A stretch of 23,907 nucleotides of DNA, taken from NCBI GenBank assembly GCA_037143735.1, contig JBAWYD010000025.1, positions 1 through 23,907 of the forward strand, given 5' to 3'. Position 1 is the first letter of the stretch. Every line of letters begins with the position of its first letter. Under the pieces are notes generated by a model that saw only the letters and a list, made by a program, of their open reading frames with translations, ran no database searches and was not told the DNA's origin. The DNA is from JAPLJQ01 sp037143735. Its GTDB lineage: Bacteria; Desulfobacterota; Syntrophia; Syntrophales; UBA2185. Positions 7,430-14,431 of the stretch are shown here, piece after piece. Position numbers and translations under genes: made by a program.

Positions 7430-8776
7430 TCAGCGCTGCGGCTCCGGCGTATAGGTTAGAGATAAAAGGGTAATGTCGTCCGACTGTTCCGCCCCCGCGG
7501 CAAAACGTTCCACGTCTTCCATAATGTGGCGGATGATCCCCCTGGATTCCGTCGTGGCGGCGGTTTCTATTGTTTTTTCCAGCCGTTCGCTGGAAAACTG
7601 GTTAAAGGAAATATCCATGGCCTCGCTGACCCCGTCGGTATACGCGATCATGGCGTCGCCCCGTCCCAGAACGAGGCGGTCCTGGCCGTATGATATGTCC
7701 TCCATGACGCCAAGGGCCATGCCTTCCGGCATCCTTACCGTTTCCAGAATGCCGTTGCTGCGGTATACGTAGGGGGGATTATGTCCGGCGTTGCTGTAAA
7801 CAACTTCGCCGGTGCGGATGTTCAAAATTCCGCAGAAGACGGTGACAAACATGGAAGCGTCGTTTCCCCGGCACAGGACGTCGTTGACCCGCTTGAGGGT
7901 GATATCGGGTGAGATACCGGGTTCGGCGTTCGCTTTCAGCAGCGTCCTGGTGACGGCCATGAATAATGCCGCCGGCATCCCTTTCCCGGATACGTCGCCG
8001 ATGGCGAAAAAAAAGTGGTCGCAATCGATCAGAAAAAAATCATAAAGATCGCCGCCGACTTCCCTTGCGGGCTTCAAAACCGCATAAAGCTCAATCTCGG
8101 GCAGGTTGGGGAAGGGTGGAAATGTTTTCGGTACGATGCCCATCTGGATATCGCTGGCGATGCGAAGCTCGCTCTCGATCAGTTCTTTGGAGGCGCTGGT
8201 CTGGCGCTCCTCGACAAGTTTTTCAAAGATGAACACAAAACCCGCAACCCCCAGGATGCTGACCGGGGCCGTCGCGGGAATGAAGGCGTTGATCTGCGGT
8301 CTTGCCTGGTCGAAAAAAAACAGGACAATGTGTACGAAGATCTCATACCCGGCGGTGAAAACGGCTGCATTCGCTGCGCTGACCGGGTTGTCTTTTTTTC
8401 TGAGGCGGTACAGACCGGCCATGATCCCGGCAAGCAGAACGGCAGACTGCGATGCCGTTCCATTCACATAGAAGCCGAGGGCGGCGCCTGCCAGTCCGGC
8501 CCCTGCTCCAACCCAGATTCCGCCAATCATGGCGCCGGCGATCGGCCCGATCATGCTGATGCTGATGATGGTGTGGTCCGTTAAAGCGGCTATGAAAACG
8601 CCATAACAGGAAACGGCGCCGAAAAAAAGCGTCAGGAGGAGCTGTTTCCATGGTTTTGCCCGGTCTTTCAGGATGGGATAAAAGAAGGGGGTGCGAATGA
8701 TGCAATAGACGACGACCATGAGGATACATGTGTCATCAATCAGGGATATGAGAAAATTAGCCGCTGCGGCTGTCAT
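7430..8776 (-). CDS. membrane sensor phosphatase, 5TM (LytS-type) plus SpoIIE/RsbU PP2C domain, paralogue A
   Basis: A 448-residue protein with the same architecture as its downstream neighbour. Hydrophobic helices span residues 1-200, with a 5TMR-like motif (MIGPIAGAMIGGIWVGAGAG) more diverged than in paralogue B. Then come a linker (ELRIASDIQMGIVPKTFPPF) and a complete SpoIIE/PP2C domain. Metal ligands are present in VGGDLYDFFLID, IGDVSGKGMPAALF, YTDGVSEAMD and QSDDITLL. The catalytic halves of the two proteins are far more alike than the membrane halves. This fits duplication followed by divergence of the sensor, so that two signals may feed one antagonist. The ribosome binding site before the ATG at 8776 is weak. 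The gene starts 50 bases after the stop of the STAS gene. Confidence 0.87.
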   Translation of the reverse strand: MTAAAANFLISLIDDTCILMVVVYCIIRTPFFYPILKDRAKPWKQLLLTLFFGAVSCYGVFIAALTDHTIISISMIGPIAGAMIGGIWVGAGAGLAGAALGFYVNGTASQSAVLLAGIMAGLYRLRKKDNPVSAANAAVFTAGYEIFVHIVLFFFDQARPQINAFIPATAPVSILGVAGFVFIFEKLVEERQTSASKELIESELRIASDIQMGIVPKTFPPFPNLPEIELYAVLKPAREVGGDLYDFFLIDCDHFFFAIGDVSGKGMPAALFMAVTRTLLKANAEPGISPDITLKRVNDVLCRGNDASMFVTVFCGILNIRTGEVVYSNAGHNPPYVYRSNGILETVRMPEGMALGVMEDISYGQDRLVLGRGDAMIAYTDGVSEAMDISFNQFSSERLEKTIETAATTESRGIIRHIMEDVERFAAGAEQSDDITLLSLTYTPEPQR

Positions 8777-8826
8777 AAACGATCACCGGAGCTATCTTTC
8801 AGGTAAAAAAATGGTCCCATCGTGTA

Positions 8827-9156
8827 TCACAGGAAATTCTTAAGCGCTTCGTCGCGGCTATTGAAAATTTTGAACAGGCGGCTGAAACCTGCCATATCAA
8901 ATATGCTCTTCACGGAAGGTTGAAGGGAGCACAGAACAAGCTCACCCCCGGAACGTTTCATGGATTTCAAGAGGGCGAGAAATACCCGCAATCCGGCGCT
9001 GGAGATGTATTCGTTCTTCTCGAAGTCGCATACCAGCTTTCCTGCGCCGCCGGAAACCATTTCATTCAGTTTGTCTTCCAGCTCCTTCGCGTTATAGGCG
9101 TCTATCCTCTGTAGAATCGTCACGACGTTTACATCACCCACGGAACCAACCTCCAT
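8827..9156 (-). CDS. STAS-domain anti-sigma factor antagonist (RsbV/SpoIIAA type)
   Basis: A 109-residue single-domain STAS protein. The phosphorylation loop EYISSAGLRVFL is the equivalent of the DSSGLG loop of SpoIIAA/RsbV; Ser52 or Ser53 is the expected phosphoacceptor. In partner switching the unphosphorylated form binds the RsbW-type kinase and frees that kinase's target. The ATG at 9156 is preferred because GGGGAG lies 7 bases upstream and the protein then begins directly at the STAS fold. A longer reading from 9204 would add 16 basic residues and overlap the kinase gene. It sits between the kinase gene and the two phosphatases that should act on it. Confidence 0.88.
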   Translation of the reverse strand: MEVGSVGDVNVVTILQRIDAYNAKELEDKLNEMVSGGAGKLVCDFEKNEYISSAGLRVFLALLKSMKRSGGELVLCSLQPSVKSIFDMAGFSRLFKIFNSRDEALKNFL

Positions 9157-9181
9157 CGTTTGTCTCCCCTTTCCGGCTTTT

Positions 9182-9634
9182 CTATTCGGGCGTTTCCGAC
9201 CCATCCTGCGGCGCCGTTCTGTTTTTCAGCACCGTCAATCTCAGGATGTTTCTATCATTTTCCCGTTTGTACGTTACGTCATCCATCAATCTTTTAATGA
9301 AGAATATTCCCAACCCTCCGATCTTCCGTTTCTCAATGCCGGAAGTAACGTCCGGATCGCTCGCGGAAATGACGTCAAAAGGGATGCCATTATCGCATAT
9401 TTCCACCATGAACCGATCATCTCCGCTTAAGATACAGGAAATCTCAACATCGCCTTTGCCTTCCTGGTAGGCGTACTTGATGATGTTTACGAGGGCTTCT
9501 TCCAGCGAGAGTTCTATTTCCATCATCCTGTCGGGTAAAACCCCCTGTTCTTCGGCGAAGGCGACGACAAATGCCATGGCTTCATGCAGGTGATCGAGGG
9601 TGGCCGGCAGGATTTTTTTTACGGTCATGTCCAT
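9182..9634 (-). CDS. RsbW/SpoIIAB-type serine kinase (HATPase_c anti-sigma factor)
   Basis: A 150-residue GHKL-fold ATPase. The N-box is EEALVNIIKYAY (Glu46, Asn50), the G1 box CDNGIPFD (Asp81, Gly83) and the G2 box KIGGLGIFFIK (about 104-114). These are the ATP-binding motifs of RsbW-family kinases, which phosphorylate a STAS antagonist and hold a partner (often a sigma factor) inactive. The start at 9634 has AAGGA 11 bases upstream. An in-frame ATG at 9706 would add 24 charged residues that do not belong to the fold and has little ribosome binding site. The STAS gene starts 25 bases after its stop. No sigma factor gene is present nearby, so the protein held by this kinase is unknown. Confidence 0.85.
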   Translation of the reverse strand: MDMTVKKILPATLDHLHEAMAFVVAFAEEQGVLPDRMMEIELSLEEALVNIIKYAYQEGKGDVEISCILSGDDRFMVEICDNGIPFDVISASDPDVTSGIEKRKIGGLGIFFIKRLMDDVTYKRENDRNILRLTVLKNRTAPQDGSETPE

Positions 9635-9729
9635 GATACGGTTTTTCCTTTTTTCGTCTCTTGCGGGTTTTGAAGATTCAGGCAAATTCCGGAGGAACGG
9701 GGACATATTTCATTGAATTACAGAATTCG

Positions 9730-10278
9730 TCAAGCAATATTTATAATGGACACATCTCTCACATGACTCTTGAAGTTCTGTAATCCCGTGATGACGTCTT
9801 CAAGGTGGGATTCTTCGACAAGGATGCCGGTTGAAGCGGTCGCCCATTTTTCGATGTCTTTGGATAGAAAATCGAAACAGCCTCTGACCATGGCCTCTGC
9901 CATATCTGAAATGCCCAGGTGGCAGCGTCCAGCGGCGGGAAGGTTAAAAACGAAATCTTTGCATCCGATGCCGTCCATGGTTTCCGACAGGAGGTACCCG
10001 CTGAGATAAAGCCTTTCGCAGGTGAGTTCGGGTAGAGTGCCGAGCCCGATGAGCAGAATTTTCGAGATGGCAAGACGCGATGGGGATGTGATGAAAATCT
10101 TCTCCATAAATGTTCCCGCAATATGGCCACAGGCGATCTCCCGGGAAATCAGACCGTTCATGCGCCAGTCAACAAGGCCGCAGGCGCCCCTGGGCGGTCT
10201 TTCATCCATAAAAAATCCTAAAGCCAGCCCTTCCCGTTTCAGAGTATCCGGTGATTCCGTCGTAATCTTGATCTGCAT
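9730..10278 (-). CDS. stand-alone M17 leucyl-aminopeptidase N-terminal (macro-like) domain protein
   Basis: A 182-residue protein resembling only the N-terminal domain of M17 cytosol aminopeptidases (PepA). The RPPRGACGLVDWRMNGLISREI stretch matches the G-x-x-G-x-L/V-D-W-R-x-x-G-x-L-S pattern, followed by KIFITSPSRLAISKILLIGLG, like the strand before the G-L-G turn. The catalytic domain of PepA, with its two-metal centre and NTDAEGRL motif, is absent, and the reading frame ends cleanly with no remnant after it. It is thus a non-catalytic domain on its own, possibly a ligand or nucleic-acid binder; the PepA N-terminal domain is known to bind DNA in E. coli. GAAGGGA stands 4 bases before the ATG. 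It is the first gene of the minus-strand partner-switching cassette, which suggests a link to that signalling route. The family call is by eye. Confidence 0.62.
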   Translation of the reverse strand: MQIKITTESPDTLKREGLALGFFMDERPPRGACGLVDWRMNGLISREIACGHIAGTFMEKIFITSPSRLAISKILLIGLGTLPELTCERLYLSGYLLSETMDGIGCKDFVFNLPAAGRCHLGISDMAEAMVRGCFDFLSKDIEKWATASTGILVEESHLEDVITGLQNFKSHVRDVSIINIA

Positions 10279-10369
10279 CGCTTCCCTTCACGCTTTCTTT
10301 TCATTTTGAATCCTGAAATTCTATCTCCTGACGCCTGAGCAGTTACAAAAAAACTTATTTTATGGTATG

Positions 10370-10398
10370 AGTATAGCAACAGTTTTTGTTATCAACAA
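10370..10398 (-). promoter_or_regulatory. candidate sigma70-type promoter of the partner-switching cassette
   Basis: On the minus strand, TTGTTG (10398-10393) is followed after 17 bases by TATACT (10375-10370). The -10 box is good and the -35 box weak. It would give a leader of about 85 bases before the ATG at 10278. It sits in the AT-rich divergent spacer facing pgpA. Confidence 0.4.
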
Positions 10399-10457
10399 CT
10401 CATTTTGACGATATTGTAAACTCATCATTATTGACAGGGTCATGAAAAGAGGGTAAT

Positions 10458-10946
10458 GTGAGCTCGACTCGAAAAAGAGGTGTCTTTCTGTTAGAGAAGC
10501 TGATCACGGTGATTGCCTCGGGTGCCGGCAGTGGATATGCACCCTTTGCCCCCGGGACTGCGGGCACCGCTATGGGTATTCCTGTGTACCTTGTGTTGTC
10601 GCGCCTGTCCGGGACATTTTATCTGCTATCGATATTGATTCTCACGCTCCTCGCATGTTACATAGCCGGGGAAGCGGAGAAGATATTCAATGAGAAAGAT
10701 GCACCGCGCATCGTGATTGATGAGGCTGTCGGTTTTCTCTGGACCATGTTTCTCGTATCGCCTACGGTGTTGCACATTTTTCTGGGTTTTGTTTTTTTCA
10801 GGTTTTTCGATATTGCAAAAGTATTTCCCGCCGACTATGTCCAGAGCAGGCTTCCGGGGGGATATGGAATTGTGACCGACGATGTCGTGGCCGGTATGTA
10901 CAGCAATATCGCCCTCCTGCTTTTGATTAAATTCTGGGGCATTTAG
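10458..10946 (+). CDS. pgpA: phosphatidylglycerophosphatase A
   Basis: A 162-residue membrane protein of the PgpA family, which removes the phosphate from phosphatidylglycerophosphate to make phosphatidylglycerol at the inner membrane. The family motifs are visible: GSGYAPFAPGTAGT near the N-terminus, RIVIDEAVGF in the middle and IVTDDVVAGMYSN near the end, with acidic residues that bind Mg2+. Hydrophobic segments lie around residues 42-62, 88-117 and 142-160. The start is GTG at 10458 with GAGGG about 5 bases upstream. That GTG overlaps the minimal reading frame ATG-TGA (10456-10461), so initiation there needs checking. cinA follows after 15 bases. Confidence 0.88.
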   Translation: MSSTRKRGVFLLEKLITVIASGAGSGYAPFAPGTAGTAMGIPVYLVLSRLSGTFYLLSILILTLLACYIAGEAEKIFNEKDAPRIVIDEAVGFLWTMFLVSPTVLHIFLGFVFFRFFDIAKVFPADYVQSRLPGGYGIVTDDVVAGMYSNIALLLLIKFWGI

Positions 10947-10961
10947 CCTTCACGTTACGCT

Positions 10962-12218
10962 ATGAAAATCGGCATATTAACCATCGGCAATGAGTTGACC
11001 AGCGGAAGAACGCAGGATGTCAATTCTTCCTTCATCGCAAGGCAGTTGAATGTCCATGGGTGGCAGATTTCCGTCATGATGTCCGTTGGCGATGACGGGG
11101 AGGCCATTAAAGGCGCAATCGAACATGAGCTGTCTCTTTCAGATGCGGTGATTATAACAGGCGGTCTCGGTCCGACTGCCGATGATATTACCACTGCCGC
11201 CATTGCCGGCGCCTTCGGTCTGAAACTGTACACCGACGAGTCCGCCCTTGCACACATAAAGGATCGGTTTGACCGTTTGCATCTCAAATGGACGGCAAAC
11301 AATGTCAAACAGGCCGTGTTTCCCGAAGGGGCTGAAACAATCCGCAACCCCGCCGGAATGGCCTGGGGATTTTTTCTGAGAAGAAACGGTAAAATCATCG
11401 TGGTCATGCCCGGCGTTCCCTCCGAGGCGCAAAAGATGCTTCCTGAAGGGGTCATCCCCGTTCTGAAAAGAGAATTTAATGAGGCGGTCGTGCATGTCGA
11501 AAGCAGAACCGTCAAGCTGTTCGGCATCCCGGAAGCCCGGGTTGATCAGATGCTTTCTGATATTGATTTCAATGGTCTCGGTGTGAGTATAGGATTCTAT
11601 CCGAATTTTCCTGAAATTCAAATCGCCCTGACGGCAAGATGCAGCGCGGAACATGAGGCGCGGGAAAAAGTAAAGCGGGCAGAGGAACAGGTCACCGACA
11701 GACTTCGTCCGTACATTTTCGCTTATGATCAGGAAACCCTTGAGGGGCTGGTTGCCGGGCTTCTGATAGAGAAAAAACTGACCCTTGCCTTAGCCGAGTC
11801 TTGCACGGGAGGACTCATTGCGGATCGTCTTACGGATATTCCCGGCAGCTCCGCTTTTTTTGAAAGGGGCGTCATTGCGTACAGCAACAGGTCGAAAACC
11901 GACATCCTCGGTGTGCCCCAGGAGGTGATTGACACGTTCGGCGCCGTAAGTGAAAGGGTTGCAGTCCTGATGGCCGAAGGGGTGAGAGCGCTCGGGAAAA
12001 CGGACCTGGGCATGGCGACGACGGGCATTGCCGGTCCGACGGGCGGGACGGAGGAAAAACCGGTAGGGACCGTGTATGTCGCCCTTACAGACGGAAAAAA
12101 CATCCGCTGCCGGCATTATGCTTTTCGCTGGGACCGGAGAAGGATCAAAAACATATCATCTCAGGTGGCCCTGATGATGCTCAAAAAATATCTTACAGGC
12201 GAGAGGGAAGATGGGTGA
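10962..12218 (+). CDS. cinA: CinA-family protein: MoCF-like domain plus nicotinamide-nucleotide amidase
   Basis: A 418-residue two-domain protein of usual length. Residues 1-170 are the molybdopterin-binding-like (COG1058) domain with TIGNELTSGRTQDVNS and GGLGPTADDIT. Residues 255-415 are the PncC/YgaD amidase domain with ALAESCTGGLIADRLTDIPG, the SNRSKTDILGV stretch and TGIAGPTGGTEEKPVGTVY. The family hydrolyses NMN to nicotinate mononucleotide, in some species together with ADP-ribose pyrophosphatase activity of the first domain. It recycles the NMN left by NAD-dependent DNA ligase, which fits its place upstream of recA. There is no clear ribosome binding site, and it starts 15 bases after pgpA, so translation may be coupled. 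thpR overlaps its end by 8 bases. Confidence 0.92.
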   Translation: MKIGILTIGNELTSGRTQDVNSSFIARQLNVHGWQISVMMSVGDDGEAIKGAIEHELSLSDAVIITGGLGPTADDITTAAIAGAFGLKLYTDESALAHIKDRFDRLHLKWTANNVKQAVFPEGAETIRNPAGMAWGFFLRRNGKIIVVMPGVPSEAQKMLPEGVIPVLKREFNEAVVHVESRTVKLFGIPEARVDQMLSDIDFNGLGVSIGFYPNFPEIQIALTARCSAEHEAREKVKRAEEQVTDRLRPYIFAYDQETLEGLVAGLLIEKKLTLALAESCTGGLIADRLTDIPGSSAFFERGVIAYSNRSKTDILGVPQEVIDTFGAVSERVAVLMAEGVRALGKTDLGMATTGIAGPTGGTEEKPVGTVYVALTDGKNIRCRHYAFRWDRRRIKNISSQVALMMLKKYLTGEREDG

Positions 12219-12792
12219 CGAAAAATCCATAAGGTCGTTTCTGGCGATTGATGTCCCTCCGGAAGTTCTGAGTGACATCAGCGGCATTCAGGCTGGGTTA
12301 AGAAAAACCCTACAGGGTGCGATCCGCTGGGTCAGACCGGAAGGGATGCACCTGACACTGAAGTTCTTCGGAGATGTTTCTGAAAATGACATAGCGGTAA
12401 TTTCCCGGATCATGGAAGAGCATGTGAACGGGATCGGGCCGTTTTCCCTCCATGTGCAAAACCTTGGCGTTTTCCCGGACATTAACCGTCCCCGGGTTCT
12501 CTGGCTTGGAGTCAGCGGTGATGTGGAAGTCCTGGGCAACTTTCAGAAGTCCATGGATCAAAAACTTCAAGTGGGCGGTTTTGCTGAGGGGAAAGGGACA
12601 TTCAGGCCTCATCTTACCCTTGCCAGAATCAAAGAACCGAGGGGATTGATCGGCCTTGCGAAAATCATTGAAAACAGGGATAACTATACGGCAGGCCATT
12701 TCAATGCCGGCGGACTCAACCTTTACAGGAGTCAACTGACACCGCGTGGGGCCGCTTACACGAAACTGGCCTATTTTCCTTTTGAAGGTTGA
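12211..12792 (+). CDS. thpR: RNA 2',3'-cyclic phosphodiesterase (2'-5' RNA ligase family)
   Basis: A 193-residue protein with the two H-x-T-x motifs of the 2H phosphoesterase fold: MHLTLKFFGDV in the first half and RPHLTLARIKE in the second. It begins with RSFLAIDVPPEV, typical of ThpR/LigT. The family opens 2',3'-cyclic phosphates at RNA ends and can reversibly join 2'-5' linkages in the cytosol. The ATG overlaps the end of cinA by 8 bases and has GAGAGGGAAG just upstream, so the pair is translationally coupled. The order cinA-thpR-recA is common in deltaproteobacteria. An alternative in-frame start is not needed, since the fold begins at once. Confidence 0.9.
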   Translation: MGDEKSIRSFLAIDVPPEVLSDISGIQAGLRKTLQGAIRWVRPEGMHLTLKFFGDVSENDIAVISRIMEEHVNGIGPFSLHVQNLGVFPDINRPRVLWLGVSGDVEVLGNFQKSMDQKLQVGGFAEGKGTFRPHLTLARIKEPRGLIGLAKIIENRDNYTAGHFNAGGLNLYRSQLTPRGAAYTKLAYFPFEG

Positions 12793-12814
12793 ATGGCAGG
12801 ATATTAAAAATGAC

Positions 12815-12844
12815 ATGGATTCCGGGTCAAGCCCGGAATGACAA
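12815..12844. repeat. dispersed palindromic repeat, copy 2
   Basis: A perfect 8-bp stem, ATTCCGGG (12819-12826) and CCCGGAAT (12832-12839), with loop TCAAG. Read on the minus strand it starts TTGTCATTCCGGGC, sharing the GTCATTCC..GGAATC ends with copy 1. It lies in the thpR-recA spacer and has no T-run, so it is not a plain terminator, though it may still affect readthrough into recA. Confidence 0.65.
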
Positions 12845-12866
12845 TAAAGATTTTATTTTCGTAATA

Positions 12867-12895
12867 ATGACATAAATCATTCAATGGTTTATTAT
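12867..12895 (+). promoter_or_regulatory. probable recA promoter with overlapping inverted repeat
   Basis: ATGACA (12867-12872) and TATTAT (12890-12895) are 17 bases apart, five of six matches to consensus in each box. An inverted repeat AATGA-CATAAA-TCATT (12866-12881) overlaps the -35 box and could bind a repressor. No LexA box of a known type was recognised. Transcription would start near 12902, leaving a very short leader before the recA ribosome binding site. Confidence 0.5.
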
Positions 12896-12914
12896 CTTCT
12901 TTCTGGAGGTGGTT

Positions 12915-13937
12915 ATGGGATCCGATTTAGACAGGGAAAAGGCAGTAGATCTGGCGATAACCCAGATCGAGCGGCAGTTCGGAAAAGGTTCCATCATGAG
13001 ACTGGGGGGAGGGGAGCGGATTTCTGACATCGCCGTTATTCCTACAGGATCTCTCGGCCTTGATCTCGCCCTGGGTATCGGGGGGGTTCCCCGGGGCAGA
13101 GTGGTGGAAATATACGGCCCCGAGTCGGGCGGGAAAACGACCCTGGCCCTCCACATTGTTGCCCAGGCCCAGAAACAGAACGGTCTGGCGGCGTTCATTG
13201 ACGCGGAGCATGCCCTTGATGTGGGTTATGCAAAAAAAATCGGCGTGAACACGGACGATCTCCTGATTTCTCAACCGGACACGGGAGAGCAGGCCCTTGA
13301 GATTGCAGAGACGCTCGTCAGAAGCGGTGCCCTCGATGTTCTCGTCGTTGATTCAGTGGCCGCTCTGGTTCCAAAAGCGGAGCTTGAAGGGGAAATGGGA
13401 GATGCGCAGATGGGTCTTCAGGCAAGGTTGATGTCTCAGGCCCTGCGCAAACTGACGGGCAGTATCAGCAAATCCAAAACAACGGTTATCTTTATCAACC
13501 AGTTGAGAATGAAAATAGGGGTTTTCTTCGGCAGTCCGGAGACGACCACAGGCGGTAACGCCCTCAAGTTTTACGCATCCGCGCGTCTGGACATCAGAAA
13601 AGTCAGTTCCATCAAGCAGGGGCAGGACATCGTCGGGTTCCGGACCCGGGTCAAAGTGGTGAAGAATAAGATGGCGCCGCCCTTCCGTGAGACGGAATTT
13701 GACATTATTTTCGGAGAAGGAATTTCGAAAGAAGGCGACATTCTCGACCTTGCCGCAGAAAACGGCATTGTTGAAAAAAGCGGGGCCTGGTATTCATACA
13801 AAGGTGACAGACTCGGTCAGGGCAGAGATAACTCAAGGATCTTCCTCAAGGAAAATCAGGACATTCTGGAAAGGATCGAAGCGGATGTCCGCATGAAGGT
13901 GGGCCTGAAACCGAAGGCCCAGGAAGATAAGCCATGA
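12915..13937 (+). CDS. recA: recombinase RecA
   Basis: A 340-residue RecA, the ATP-dependent strand-exchange protein and LexA co-protease. The Walker A motif GPESGGKTT is at residues 68-76. The Walker B strand is LDVLVVDSVAALVPKAELEG. Loop L2 with INQLRMKIGVFFGSPETTTGG and NALKFYASARLDIRK is canonical apart from FFGS where MFGN is usual. The C-terminus is short and ends KPKAQEDKP. The ATG at 12915 is chosen because GGAGGT is 4 bases upstream; a GTG at 12909 lies inside that site. recX overlaps the stop codon by 4 bases. A promoter-like sequence precedes it, so it can be transcribed apart from cinA-thpR. Confidence 0.97.
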   Translation: MGSDLDREKAVDLAITQIERQFGKGSIMRLGGGERISDIAVIPTGSLGLDLALGIGGVPRGRVVEIYGPESGGKTTLALHIVAQAQKQNGLAAFIDAEHALDVGYAKKIGVNTDDLLISQPDTGEQALEIAETLVRSGALDVLVVDSVAALVPKAELEGEMGDAQMGLQARLMSQALRKLTGSISKSKTTVIFINQLRMKIGVFFGSPETTTGGNALKFYASARLDIRKVSSIKQGQDIVGFRTRVKVVKNKMAPPFRETEFDIIFGEGISKEGDILDLAAENGIVEKSGAWYSYKGDRLGQGRDNSRIFLKENQDILERIEADVRMKVGLKPKAQEDKP

Positions 13938-14431
13938 CGGGGGATGATACCCTTCAGGAAAAGGCAAAACAGAAGGCCTTCAGGCTTCTGGCAGTGAGGG
14001 CGAGGAGCGAGAAGGAACTGAAATCGAAACTTATGGAAAAGGGTTTTGATGAGGCGATTGTAGGAAAAGTTGCGGCAAGGTTGCGTGAACTGAAATATCT
14101 GGACGACAGAGCTTTTGCCGGACAATGGGCCAGGAATCTGGGGGTGAACAAACTTTTAGGCGACAGGAAGATTGCATCAGCCCTGCGGGAAAAAGGAATT
14201 TCGCCGCCGTTAATCGAAGAGGCAATAGCCGGTCTCCGCAATGAAATAAGTGAAACCGAAGCCATGATGACATGGGTCCGAAAAAAGGTGAAATCTTATA
14301 GCATCGTGAAAATGGATGGCGGATATAAAAGAAGGCTGGCCGCAAGTCTTATGGGGAAGGGTTTCCCCCTGGATTTGATTTTTGATACCCTAAATCGATC
14401 AAAGGAGGAATGTGTGAATGAAGGGGAGTGA
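13934..14431 (+). CDS. recX: regulatory protein RecX
   Basis: A 165-residue RecX, which binds RecA filaments and limits their activity. It has the tandem three-helix repeats typical of the family: RLLAVRARSEKELKSKLMEKGF, then LKYLDDRAFAGQWARN (the Y-L-D-D-x-x-F-A signature), then RKIASALREKGISPPLIEEA. A last repeat ends KGFPLDLIFDTLN. The ATG overlaps the recA stop (ATGA), so translation is coupled. alaS begins 14 bases before its end. Confidence 0.92.
   Translation: MTGDDTLQEKAKQKAFRLLAVRARSEKELKSKLMEKGFDEAIVGKVAARLRELKYLDDRAFAGQWARNLGVNKLLGDRKIASALREKGISPPLIEEAIAGLRNEISETEAMMTWVRKKVKSYSIVKMDGGYKRRLAASLMGKGFPLDLIFDTLNRSKEECVNEGE

Noticed and set aside
8015..8584. 189-codon plus-strand open frame
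   Set aside because: Antisense to the first phosphatase, with a composition rich in Arg, Asp and Gly and no known motif.
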